Made by a program: the position numbers and the translations under genes. 64,000 nt of DNA from NCBI RefSeq assembly GCF_022965805.1, contig NC_133116.1, positions 7,956,601 through 8,020,600 of the forward strand, given 5' to 3'. Each line of letters opens with the position of its first letter. Position 1 is the first letter of the stretch. The notes beneath the pieces were generated by a model, which was given only the letters and a program-made list of their open reading frames with translations, did not search any database and was not told where the DNA came from. This stretch comes from Primulina eburnea (Eukaryota > Streptophyta > Magnoliopsida > Lamiales > Gesneriaceae). This document shows, piece after piece, positions 1 to 10,746 of the stretch.

Positions 1-1
1 T

Positions 2-464
<463 letters not shown>

Positions 465-1057
465 GAGACCACTTAGTATATGTTGCGACGATTTTCTCAA
501 AAACCGTCGCTATATGGCTACGGTTACAAAATAATTAAATAAAAACCTGAACATGAACATACCCTAAACTATAAACTCGAACTCGAACCATTATGAAACA
601 TTATTTTTTATTCTTTAACAAAATAATTAAATAAAAATTCAAATAATATATTAATAATATTTTAATTTAAACAAAAGTTCACCTAAATATAATAAATATG
701 TTTCATGGATTTAATAATTTTAAGGTTTTGTTGTCTACTATGAATTTTTCACAAAAGAAACAATTGTTTAGAAAATTCAAATATTTCATAAAATAAATAT
801 TACACGATAAAAAGTTATGATATCAATATATATATAAAAAATCTTCAAGCATCTTAAAGTAATTTAACCCTAAAATAAAAGTTATGGGATGTTTGCGTCA
901 TGAAAAAAAAAGTATAAATGGTTCGTGTGAGTTCGAGTTGATGGATAACCTGATTTTTAATTTAGGTCAACACGAACCCAACGTAACCCAATTTTTTCGG
1001 GTCTGATTTCGGATCCAATTCGATTTGACTCCAACCCTAACATAATATTTTCTGTTC
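465..1057. other. Intergenic, AT-rich
   Basis: No gene is visible. Positions about 480-530 contain a GCGACGATTTT...AACCGTCGCTA motif like that found in TIR-transposon ends. About 910-1040 holds a moderately GC-rich stretch built from GAACCCAAC/AACCCAA/GGGTCTGATTTCGGATCC-type units, a common plant repeat composition that also occurs near 39.4-39.6 kb. Confidence 0.4.
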
Positions 1058-1063
1058 AAAAAA

Positions 1064-1410
1064 GTGGAGCTCGGGATAGACTCAGCAACAGTGGTGCAGT
1101 GGCTCAATGGAGAAGTGGCCCCTTGCTCGCCAGCGTCCAACTTGGTCTATATTTGTCAAGAGTTACTAGCGAAAACATGGGAAATTCGGGTGCAGTACAT
1201 ATATAGAGAACAAAACAGAGTGGCGGATTCGTTGGCATCGACATCACTGGATCATGACAGAGGGTGGAGGAGGGTCGACATCCCTTCACCAAGACTACGA
1301 AGGATTATCGATGAAGACAAGCTAGGAATAAGTAGACAAAGGAGAGTGCCCAGCAATAGCAATTTGTAATTGGTAACCCCATCCCGTAGAAGCAAAAAAA
1401 AAAAAAAAAA
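1064..1410 (+). mobile_element. 5'-truncated LINE 3' end: RNase H-like domain plus poly(A) tail
   Basis: The open frame 1064-1369 encodes about 101 residues resembling the C-terminal RNase H-like (RVT_3) domain of plant L1-type LINEs. It has an internal DSATVVQWLNG strand, then IRVQYIYREQNRVADSLAS, matching the hallmark V.++.RE.N.VAD.LA with the histidine/aspartate region of RNase H. The frame ends at 1369. About 24 bases later comes an uninterrupted A run (1394-1410), as expected for the 3' poly(A) tail of a target-primed retroelement. The reverse transcriptase and endonuclease parts are absent, so the copy is 5' truncated and dead. No flanking duplication could be identified. A host RNase H-like gene fragment is less likely because of the poly(A) tail. 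Confidence 0.7.
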
Positions 1411-3290
1411 GACTAAAATCGTTAAAAAAATTATATATTTTTAACGAGTCCAACAAATTTAACGGGGTCTAAAAGTGAGGAGAGGCCAGTATACTGGGAA
1501 GTTTCAAACTTCTTGAAATCTCCTAGCAGGAATAAATCTCTTAACTCTTTCGCTGGCCCAAAGTGTTTACATACATACATAACGCAATTAGCTTGCGTAC
1601 CATGCTTAACAGTCGATTTTCGAATAAAAATGTCCCCGATTCGACGTGAAAATTCATTTAAACTTCGAGTTTTACTTGGAGATTAACCTTTTGATACATC
1701 CTACATGGTCGTATTCGAAATCCATGATCCCGCCGAGTAAACTACTTATTTTCTCCACCTAATGCATAGGTCTTAATGACTACTTAACGATCATGTGGGT
1801 TGTTTATTCTAAAGCTTATTAATCTGAAATTAGATAAATATTTAGATTGGAAGTTAGTTCCAACATGCACTTAACTATTGTTTTTAGGTATCTAAACTAA
1901 CCTTAATTTCATCTCTAGTTGTTGGATGCAGATGATGATTAGTTGGTCCAATAGACTTTGGTGTCCGAAATATCAATGAAAATCTATTTATTTATCTGAT
2001 AATCTATATTTGTATTATATATAAAGTCTGACGGCGACATTGTGACACTAACGAGTTTTTAACAAAAAATATCATAATCGTTTCGATAAATAATATTTTT
2101 CATATAATTTATTCGTAATTATAATATCTAATCTATTTTAAAAATTCACATATGATATTTACAAATCATATATTTAATGTATTTATATTATTTTTATTTA
2201 AATAATAATTAAAAAGTCTAATAAAATTTTATTAGAGTGAATTTGATCTATTATTAATCACGAATAATCATTATTTTAGTTACATATAATACATGTAGTG
2301 CAAATGGAGGGGCCTGTGGAGCAAAAACTTTCTGTATTAAATTAAGGATCTACTTTTGTTGTCTAAAATTCAACAATTAAAACTAGGCGATCATTGTTTT
2401 TGTAGACTAATAAATATAATTTTATTGGCTCGGTATATTTTGAATCATATCTTTGCCTTTGATTCTACATTTTTGCACATTTGTGTCTGAAATCTTGTAA
2501 TTTCTGAGAAAAAATATTTGGTAAACAAATAATATAATAATTTGTTCGGTAATTTATAAGCCCGTTCTTAAAAAATTGCATCATTCAATCAAATAAAATT
2601 TTTATTTCATGGATATGTACACACGGCCAAAGTTATGTCCAAAAACATTTATTGTGTCACGTCAATTTTAATAATTTGCAACATAAAAATGTCTCAATAT
2701 CAGCTTCTTTAAACTCTATTATCTTAATTTAGCGACATTTTAACAACTTCTCAAAACAAATTTTAAGATATTTAAAATATGTTTAAGCCAAATACACTAT
2801 AATTATGTTAATTTTCAATATATATATATATATATATCAATTTTTGGACGATAACTGAAGATTTCAATTAGTGAAGGTGGTAAATGCAATTATGGATATT
2901 TCTTTATCAGTTTCCAATGAAATGTCTTTTGGATCGGTCGACGCCAATCTTTCTCCCTGTTCCAGCAGCTTTCCCCACTCCGCTTCTTTGTTCTCTGCAT
3001 CAGCCTCTACCATTGAATGAAAGATTTCACGATAAATCCTTGTTCCCTCACATTCCACTCTACCAAATATTTGTCCCATTTCGCTTCAAATATTTGCATC
3101 CATCTCTTTCCTACGCCTCTGTGTAGTTTGTGTTTTTTGATATTTTTCACTTTCTTGTTATATATTTTCTTCATTTTAATTTTAATTTTATTTTTATTCA
3201 GGTTGGTGAGGCTGCTCAACATCTTTTGTCAGATTTCTCTCTGCCATAGCTGACTAAAAGGGAATAGAAGCTGGAGAATATAATCACTCC
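1411..3290. other. Intergenic, AT-rich, upstream of the MIZ1-like gene
   Basis: No recognisable coding sequence. There is a short (TA)n run near 2819-2838. A CT-rich patch at about 2930-3120 opens overlapping frames on both strands, but their translations are low-complexity and match nothing I know. It could be distal promoter or leader of the downstream gene. Confidence 0.4.
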
Positions 3291-3293
3291 CCA

Positions 3294-3302
3294 TTATAAA
3301 TA
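3294..3302 (+). promoter_or_regulatory. Candidate TATA box of the MIZ1-like gene
   Basis: TTATAAATA lies about 200 bases upstream of the ATG at 3500, just before a (TA)n tract (3306-3339). The tract makes the assignment uncertain because TATA-like words recur in it. A leader of about 170 bases would be normal for a plant gene. Confidence 0.35.

Positions 3303-3305
<3 letters not shown>

Positions 3306-3340
<35 letters not shown>
3306..3340. repeat. (TA)n microsatellite
   Basis: Pure TA dinucleotide run between the candidate TATA box and the MIZ1-like coding region; probably length-variable and inside the promoter or leader. Confidence 0.9.
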
Positions 3341-3341
<1 letters not shown>

Positions 3342-3499
3342 ACTTGTAGAGGATTCTTGAATTAAATTAAAATTCATCCCTCTTTATTTGTTCTTGTCTT
3401 TCACATTTCTCTGACCACCTTTCGAGACAAAAAGAACCCATCTTTCCTTTTTGATCTGTTCTTTTGTTTTCTTGGTTGTGAAGTTTGATTGTTTCGAAA

Positions 3500-4291
3500 A
3501 TGAGGACGATTATGACTAGAAATCCGCATGATTCATTCTCATTTTCCAGGAGGTATTTTCACTGGAAGAAGAAAGGTGTTGAAGATGAACGGGATGAAGA
3601 CATGGTGGAAATCTTGAACTTGAACTCCTCTTCCAAGTTTGAGGAGAAAGAAAAGGGTAAAACGGAGGAGATAAATTCCCAAATGCGTTCACTTTCTCTA
3701 GGCTCTGCAAAAGTCCCAAGGAAAAAACTCTCGGTTATGGCGGCATTCAAGCTCCGCTCAGCTCTTGCTCTAGGCAAAACCCAGTTCACACCGGGCCTGG
3801 GGACGAAAGTTGTGGGTACCCTTTTCGGCCACAGGCGTGGGCATGTCCACATCGCCTTTCAAGAAGATTTCAAGCTGAACCCGGCGTTTCTGGTCGAATT
3901 AGCTACGCCTACGAGCATTCTCGTGAAGGAGATGGCTTCAGGCCTGGTCAGAATTGCGCTGGAGTGTGAGAAAAGGGTGCAAAAAAAGGGCTTTAAGCTC
4001 ATCGAGGAGCCCATGTGGAGGACTTACTGCAACGGGAAGAAATGCGGGTACGCGATGAAGAGGGAATGCGGGCCTGAAGAATGGAAGGTTTTGAATGCCA
4101 TCGGCCCGATCTCCATGGGCGCAGGGGTGCTCCCCGGGCGTGGAAACGGAGCAGAATCAGATGGAGAACTGATGTATATGAGAGCTAAGTTTGAAAGAGT
4201 CGTCGGGTCTAAAGATTCTGAAGCTTTTTACATGATGAATCCTGATGGCAATGGAGGTCCAGAGCTCAGCATTTATTTACTTAGAGTTTGA
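3500..4291 (+). CDS. MIZU-KUSSEI 1-like protein (DUF617)
   Basis: Intronless gene for a 263-residue protein of the plant-specific MIZ1/DUF617 family. Arabidopsis MIZ1 is needed for root hydrotropism and is associated with the endoplasmic reticulum; paralogues are mostly uncharacterised. The start is the ATG at 3500; the frame is open a few codons further up but has no earlier ATG. Residues 1-95 are a variable, basic and acidic leader with LRSALALGK before the domain. The DUF617 core spans about residues 102-263, with signature blocks GTLFGHRRGHV, ELATPTSILVKEMASGLVRI, ALECEK, EPMWRTYCNGKKCGYA, ISMGAGVLPG, GELMYMRAKFERVVGSKDSE and the terminal NPDGNGGPELSIYLLRV. All blocks are intact and the length is normal, so it looks functional. 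Which MIZ1 paralogue it is cannot be said. Confidence 0.93.
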   Translation: MRTIMTRNPHDSFSFSRRYFHWKKKGVEDERDEDMVEILNLNSSSKFEEKEKGKTEEINSQMRSLSLGSAKVPRKKLSVMAAFKLRSALALGKTQFTPGLGTKVVGTLFGHRRGHVHIAFQEDFKLNPAFLVELATPTSILVKEMASGLVRIALECEKRVQKKGFKLIEEPMWRTYCNGKKCGYAMKRECGPEEWKVLNAIGPISMGAGVLPGRGNGAESDGELMYMRAKFERVVGSKDSEAFYMMNPDGNGGPELSIYLLRV

Positions 4292-5553
4292 GATTCTTCA
4301 GTATCTGATCTTGACCTGTGCAAGTATTTATTTTTATCTAGTTTAATTATATCATTTTGAGCTTAAGTTTACTTGGTTAAAACTAGTCTTTATGAAGAAA
4401 ACGGAGGCTAGATTCTCCATGTAATTTGGGTTCTTGGACATTTTGAAATGGGAAATTTGTACTGGTTTAGTGGTGAGGGGTGGGTGAAAAGGGTATAGTA
4501 AATGGCAAATGCAGTTTGGTGGGGTGGGTATATCTGTGTATGAGATGGGTTTTTACTGTTAAATTTCCTTATCTATGTCAAACCTGAGACACTTGCAGTC
4601 ATTGAAGTTTTGTCTATTTTTGTTTCATTCCAAACTTTGTATGATTACTTTTCCTAATCTTAACTTAGTTTCATATCACATACATCATTAGTACTATCTC
4701 CACTTTCATGGATAATTCTATATCAAATTTGTCAAGTTAGATCAAGTTTCTATGGCCATATTTTGGTGAATTGGTGCTGATATATTATTCCAAGTATAAT
4801 AGTTGTCATTTGTTTATTTAAATCAAGAATGTATATATGAAGGATGGAGCAAAGACAAATGGAGTGTAATGATTGCCCCGAGCAAATCATTGGTATGATG
4901 CACATGTCCGACACAATAATCATTCATGAGTTTGAGTTCTCATGGTTTCTTGAACTTCAAGTATGATTTTCGTTCTTGAACAAAAACATTTCGTGTTATG
5001 TTAAATAACTATAAAAAAAATTATTGTATGCGCCAACTCATTGTATTGGTGGTGTTGTAATCATGACATAAGAATGATTTAGGACAACGCCACTTAATAT
5101 TGTTTTCTTGATGTCGTCAAACTCATCCCGATTGTCTAAAATCACAATGTTGGCTGCTCAAGTCTTTTTTTCTTTTTATAAGACTATAATTGATTATAAA
5201 AATGAAATGGGCAAAAAAATTTATTTTATATGATTAATGATAGGTCCAACAACAAAGATCAACTATTTCATATGTATATTATGTAGTTTATTGTCAAGTC
5301 ACGCTTATCTGAGCCTAAAAACATACATATTGTGTTTTTGATGCTCAAGATCATTTTGGATTTTGATGAACGTTGGTTCTATATGTATATTAGTTTTGAT
5401 ATCCTGCACATCTACCGTGTACTAATATGTGAGCATCCATGAGGTGTCACTCACCTATTAGATGTGATGAAATATAGAAAAATTGTGCATCCAATGGGTG
5501 AGTGACATCTCATCGTTGCTCACAAAAGTGTGCACGATAGGTGTGCAGCATAT

Positions 5554-5614
<61 letters not shown>

Positions 5615-5998
5615 TATATGTTAAGTTTTTGTGTGTGTGTGTGAGACGATTGAGATGAGACCAGGATCGGACCTTCTATAAAGCCAAGGAGGCTACCGTC
5701 TCAGGGTCCAACACTGGAGGGGGTCCAATTTTATTTATTGCATATATGTTAAGTTTGTGGCCTATAGAAATATAAAATTTGGAACAATATTAAATAAAAA
5801 AAGAATAATTCGAATATTTTCTATTTATATTCGAACTCAAATACAATTCGGGTACGAAAATATTATCAGGTGGATGTTCTCTTCAAATTTGGTTTAACAA
5901 TTTAAACAATATCAGACTTTAAATATTTTTTGAGTTTGGAAAAATTAAAGAGTTAGCTTTTAACTAACTCAATTTAGCTTTTAACTAACTCAATGAAA
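4292..5998. other. Intergenic region downstream of the MIZ1-like gene
   Basis: The first 200-300 bases are probably 3' UTR. No further gene is seen. A GC-richer patch at about 5640-5740 (ATCGGACCTTCTATAAAGCC... GGCTACCGTCTCAGGG) resembles a degraded dispersed repeat; a (TA)n tract sits at 5558-5619. A tandem duplication of a TTAGCTTTTAACTAACTCAA unit lies at about 5953-5994, directly before the solo LTR. Confidence 0.4.
5558..5619. repeat. (TA)n microsatellite with one G interruption
   Basis: About 60 bases of TA repeats broken by a single TATG unit, followed by a short (GT)n run at 5630-5642. Confidence 0.9.
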
Positions 5999-6003
5999 TA
6001 ATG

Positions 6004-6400
6004 TGTGAGGCCCGAGGCCGAAGAGGGCGGAGGGTGATCGCCGGTACCATCAGTTGCACGGATAATGAGCGACTCCTGGCAGGCTTCTAGGTGGAGGGAA
6101 CATGAATAAACCGACCTACACGGGAATGAGAGGGATTCCGAGACTGTCAATGTAATGGACTGTACAGTTGAAAAGGGCTTAAAAAATTTGATTGGTACTA
6201 CTCATATCACGAAGATGCATCTTTTTTTTGGTAGCTCATCACATAAGAACTCCAAAGTTAAGCGTGCTTGACTTGGGGCAATTTTGGGATGGGTGACCTC
6301 CTGGGAAGTTTCTCAGAGTGCGTGTGAGTGAGGACATAAGCACGCTGGAAAGATCTGTCTTGATACAGTGAGGACAGTCGTCGAATCTTGGGGCGTTACA
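6004..6400 (+). mobile_element. Solo LTR of a Cassandra-type TRIM retrotransposon carrying a 5S rRNA-like segment
   Basis: The 397-base segment starts TGTGAGGCCCGAGG and ends GGGGCGTTACA, so it has LTR-like TG...CA ends. It is flanked by perfect 5-base duplications TAATG (5999-6003 and 6401-6405). Inside, about 6227-6345 resembles plant 5S rRNA: AACTCCAAAGTTAAGCGTGC covers the box A region and GATGGGTGACCTCCTGGGAA (from about 6288) covers box C. A 5S-derived sequence in the LTR is the defining feature of Cassandra, a non-coding terminal-repeat retrotransposon in miniature. Only one LTR is present with duplications directly on each side, so this is a solo LTR left by LTR-LTR recombination. Divergence from 5S (changes between the boxes) argues against a functional 5S gene. 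Confidence 0.88.
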
Positions 6401-6405
6401 TAATG

Positions 6406-7417
6406 TATGAAGCTTCATCAGTTTTTTAATATACTACAGTGTTTGGCTAAACTAAATGATTTATTCTCAAATACTTATATTATCTATAAGATTTTGTTAA
6501 CCGTAGCATAAACAGTCGCATCAACAAAAATCTTATCAGAATTAAAGTTATAAAGACGTGTCTTCGATTAATAATGTCATAAAATAGACTAAATTAGCTA
6601 GCTATGTCGTCAATTGATAAAGAAATGATCTGAAACTAGATTATACAGTGTTCATAAATATTTTTACCTCTAAAAGAGTTAAACGAATAGTATTATGTAA
6701 TTATTTCAAATACAATAATTGATTGTATTTGTTATTTTATAACTAAACTTTATCATTATTTATCATAACATAAAAATTTATTTTTAAATTTTTACTTCAG
6801 ACCTCGTCAAACAAACACACACAGCTCTGTTTGAGGACATATATGTAAGTAGAGAATACAAGTGTGGTTATAAAAAAAAAAAAAAAAAATTAAGATAATT
6901 TATCAGGTGGTGTTTGGTACAGCTGTGACACTATGCTAGTCAAAACCCAATACAAAATATACAAATTCAAACTTCATTTTCTAAAGTTTTTTCTTCTTTT
7001 TATGCAAAACAAAAGTCCCATTATCTCCCTTTACACATCGATCACGCCCCTTATTATCAGTTTCATGGCTTTTTATATGGGACCCACTTGCCCTTCAATT
7101 TAAAAAATATTATTATTTATGTATTATAATTTCTAGAAAATTAATTTCATTATTTTTTAATCTAAAAAAAAAACCTTTTTTGGTCATGCTTTAAAATTTA
7201 TGGAGAATGAAATGAAATTTAATAATATATTTATGGGTTATAGTTTGAAGGGCATTCTTCGACAAAATTTCTATTTGTAGTCAAAGCTTGCCAGCGAAGA
7301 GATTTGCGTAGGCCCTTGGGATTTTATTGTTTCGCGTGATACGAAATATTCTCCAAATTTGAGATTATTTGTAGATATTTGAATTCTTCAATACTTCTTC
7401 CAACGTATTAAATTAAA
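6406..7417. other. Intergenic, AT-rich
   Basis: No gene seen. It contains a poly(A) run at about 6871-6889 and T- and A-rich stretches between 7080 and 7200. No clear element borders could be read. Confidence 0.4.
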
Positions 7418-8801
7418 GACTAAGTCTCATGTAAGACCGTCTCACGGATCATAATTCGTGAGATGAGTCAACCCTACCCATATTCACAATAAAAAGTAAG
7501 AGAGGTGTATTCTTCGTGGGAAATTTATTGACTTTTAATGACTTTTGTAGATTTTAAAAATCTAGAGGTATTCAATCAAGACTTTTGCATACTCTATAGA
7601 AGTCTCGTGGTATTCAAAATAGACTTTCATGGAATTTTAAAAAGTCAAGTGGTATTCAACATTGACTTTTATAAACTCTATAAAAGTCTATAGATATTCA
7701 AATTTTCCATGGACTTTCAATAACTCCATGGAATTCATTACATACAAACATTAAAACCTAAGGTACAACTACAAATTGTAAAAAATTATATTTGGTTCAC
7801 CCCAAAGATTTGAATGAATTTTTAAAACTTCTAATTCATACACAAACTATTTATTTTTATCTTTGTCGCTTCATATCACATCTCTTCATATCTTCTCTCC
7901 TCTCATCTATTTCTATTACTCTCTCAAATTTTCGAAGTGTATCTCTATATATATTTTCATCTTTCTTTTTCAAATTTTTCATTTTTTGGCTGATTGTTCA
8001 TTTAATAATTTTTTATTTTAATAACACGGGAAATTTTGAATTATAGAATTGATTTTGTGATTTTTAATTTATGATTTATATAAATTAATGTAATATTCAA
8101 TAATAATAAAAGATGATAAAAATATGTTTTTTAATTCTTAATAATTGAATAGTCTCGTAACAACAATGATTTTTTAAATTCATTTTCGTATTTTCAATTA
8201 ATATGTAAGTATACAAAATTATATTCACACAATAATAAATAATATTATTTTCACATGTATATTATCAATTTAAAAATAAGATTACATGTTAATCAATTGA
8301 TGTATTTTAAAAAATTTACAAACATGCATATAAACCCACATATATACATATGTAAGGATTAAACGATTTAACTTTTAAATAAGTAAATTTATTTATTAAT
8401 ATAAATATTGAAAATAATTTCAAATTGAATATGTTATATATGTCAATTAATTATTAGTTCAAAGAAATTAATAAAAAATCATATGTTATAGTTAAGTACA
8501 AAATTTATAAAATTCTATAAAAAAAATCTACAAAAGTCTATAAAAATCTTGCAAAAAAGTCTACATAAATCCACATAAATCTGTTTATAAATCTGTGAGA
8601 TTCCATAAAAGTCAATAAAAATTTATCAAATCCATAAAAGTCCATCATTTAAAAAAATTATTAAAAGTCATCAAAACTCTGAATTGAATACACCCCACTA
8701 ATACTCTTAGCATACAAAGTAATATTTTTTCATGGGTGACCCAAATAAGATATCCGTCTCACAATTACGACCCGTGAAACCGTCTCACACAAATTTTTGC
8801 C
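7418..8801 (-). mobile_element. GAGACGGTCTC MITE, copy 1, interrupted by a 1.2-kb element
   Basis: The right-hand arm of the MITE is at 7418-7499 (GTCTCATGTAAGACCGTCTC, then ACCCTACCCATATTCACAAT). The remainder resumes at 8699-8801 (ATACTCTTAGCAT... CCGTCTCACAC... TTTTTGCC). Joining 7499 to 8702 gives a normal full-length copy. The flanking 9-mers TAAATTAAA and TACAATCTA match at 6 of 9 positions, as for an old insertion. Confidence 0.85.
7500..8698. mobile_element. Tourist-like (PIF/Harbinger-type) non-autonomous element nested in MITE copy 1
   Basis: The 1199-base insertion has imperfect terminal inverted repeats: GAGAGGTGTATTC at the left and GAATACACCCCAC at the right (11 of 13 pairs). 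It is flanked by a TAA duplication (7497-7499 and 8699-8701), as known for PIF/Harbinger elements. Both ends carry subterminal GACTTTT/AAAGTC and GGTATTCAA words repeated every 30-60 bases. No transposase frame is visible; an 84-codon frame at 7792-8046 is just T-rich low-complexity sequence. The exact target is known because the MITE around it is recognisable. Confidence 0.8.
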
Positions 8802-9864
8802 TACAATCTAATATCTACCAATAATTAGATCACGTTTATTTTGTTGGATAATTCTTATTTGCTGAAAAAAAACAATTTCTAATTAAAAAAGGGTATGTAG
8901 TATTCTGTATTCGGAAGGCCAACCAACGCTTAGCGACTAGGCGCTTAGGCGATACCTAGATGATTTTTTAAATTTAAATATCTAAACTTTTTTATTCGTC
9001 GTCATTATTATCTAATAATTCCTCTATATCAGGTTTAAACTCATAATCCATGATATATTCATCATTTTAATTTGATCTAAATTAATTGAAAAATATGTCG
9101 AACGATTTTTTTTAAAAATTATATAAATTACATCGGGTGGCGACTAGACAGCTTATTTTTTTAACAGGCAAAAAGATTAAGTCGATGCTACCTAAGAGGA
9201 ATCACTTTTTTGAAAAACGGCTCCGTGTGCGATCGCCCAACGCTTCAAGTGTTCTTTTAAACTACTGATACAAAGTTGGTATATTCAAATCTTTATTGAC
9301 TGATACAATATCAAGATTATAATAAAAAAATAATAATTATTATAGGAATTTAATAAATAGTTTCAAGAAATCCATGCTTTCTATATGAGTAAATAATCTT
9401 TTCCTTTAATTCGTGCTAATCATGTAATTTTGACCTAATTGTTCACATGATATGTATATCTACATGTATGTCATTTGGTTTGGCAATTGAATTTATTGTT
9501 ATCATGTCAAATATATACATACATATGTCTGCATACGTATTAACCGAATCATGGTACACACGATACATGTACGAGATAAAAATTATAATTTTCTTTAAAT
9601 TTAAATTGTACGAGATAAAATAAAACATAAAGAAAAATGTGATATATTAGTGTATATAGTGGGATGATTATTGGGTAATTTGGAAATTATAAAAACCAAA
9701 GTTAATTAATAAAGCTATTTGAACTTTAATAAATAGTACTAGCATTTAACGTACTTACACTGCATGAACAATACAAACACACATTTATTTATATTTATTG
9801 AATTCGAAAAAAATGTAAAAATGTAAATATTTATAAATATTTTAAGCATTAATAATTTATAATA
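8802..9864. other. Intergenic with a degraded GCGCTTAGGCG-type repeat
   Basis: Positions about 8931-9246 start with AACGCTTAGCGACTAGGCG and end with CGATCGCCCAACGCTT, an inverted-repeat arrangement like dispersed plant elements rich in CTAGGCG. No duplication was found. No gene is seen in the rest. Confidence 0.35.
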
Positions 9865-10046
9865 GGCAAAAACTTGTGTGAGACGGTCTCACGGGTCGTA
9901 TTTGTGAGACGGATCTCTTATTTGGGTCACCCATGAAAAAGTATTAATTTTTATGCTAAGAGTATTACTTTTTATTGTGAATATGGGTAGGGTTGACCCG
10001 TCTCACCAATTATGACCCGTGAGACGGTCTCACACAAGACTCACTC
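9865..10046 (+). mobile_element. GAGACGGTCTC MITE, copy 2 (full length)
   Basis: The 182-base copy begins GGCAAAAACTTGTGTGAGAC and ends GAGACGGTCTCACACAAGAC plus TCACTC. Flanking 9-mers TTTATAATA and TTTATAATT (9856-9864, 10047-10055) match at 8 of 9 positions. The outer GTGAGACGGTCTCAC palindromes and the inner GTGAGACGGAT/ACCCGTCTCAC arms make the element almost symmetrical. Confidence 0.92.
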
Positions 10047-10442
10047 TTTATAATTTGATTGGTTGATTGAAAAATTAGAAAGAATGAGGGGTTGATAGAT
10101 GAAATCATGAAGAATAAAAATGATGGGCTTCAATAACACATAAAAATATTTAAATATAAGGTTTAACTTTAATACAGTATAAACGGATCATGACACATAC
10201 GTTGCATATGTTCCAAAAAAAATTTTAAAAAAATGAAGCATTTTTTTTATTTTTAAATAAAGGTTATAAAATTTTAAACTAAAATGGCAGGAAATAAAAT
10301 AAAATAAAAGAAAAATGTTATTGTAGTATAATAATAAAAAATGTAATTAATTTGATAAGTTGAAAGATGTTTCAAACAAATCCAAAATTACTTTATAACT
10401 CCATATAGTTAGTACATAGTTCTCTTGTATTATATACACTAA

Positions 10443-10524
10443 GGCATTGTTTGATACATGAGATAAGGGTGTGATTGATAAATAATCCTACATGTATATA
10501 TGCGTGTGTGTGTAAATATATATT

Positions 10525-10563
<39 letters not shown>

Positions 10564-10743
10564 ATATATATAAATTTTTGTGATAGGGTTAATTTTGTCA
10601 TTACAATTCAATATATAAATTTAATCACTCTTGTTAAAATCATACCAAATATTCAACATATTATCTTATCATTATATTTATCCTTGATTTATTCTTATAC
10701 TATATATCCCTTACTTATCATATTCTATGTATCAAACTGTATC
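10443..10743. mobile_element. Tourist-like MITE (GGCATTGTTTGATACA family), 10-kb copy
   Basis: The left end GGCATTGTTTGATACATGAG pairs with the right end TATGTATCAAACTGTATC. TAA sits on both sides (10440-10442, 10744-10746), as for PIF/Harbinger insertions. The interior contains (TA)n and (CA)n microsatellites at about 10520-10562. An inverted, longer relative lies at 59239-59935; they share ATTTAATCACTCTTGTTAAA-type and TTAATTTTGTCATTA segments. Confidence 0.72.
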
Positions 10744-10746
10744 TAA

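Noticed and set aside
2864..3253. Overlapping open frames of 71-80 codons upstream of the MIZ1-like gene
   Set aside because: They overlap on both strands, are low complexity, and lack family signatures; more likely CT-rich promoter or leader.
6227..6345. A possible 5S rRNA gene
   Set aside because: It diverges from 5S between the conserved boxes and at both ends, and sits inside a bordered LTR with a target duplication.
7792..8046. 84-codon + strand frame inside the nested 1.2-kb element
   Set aside because: T-rich sequence gives a hydrophobic low-complexity peptide with no transposase motif.
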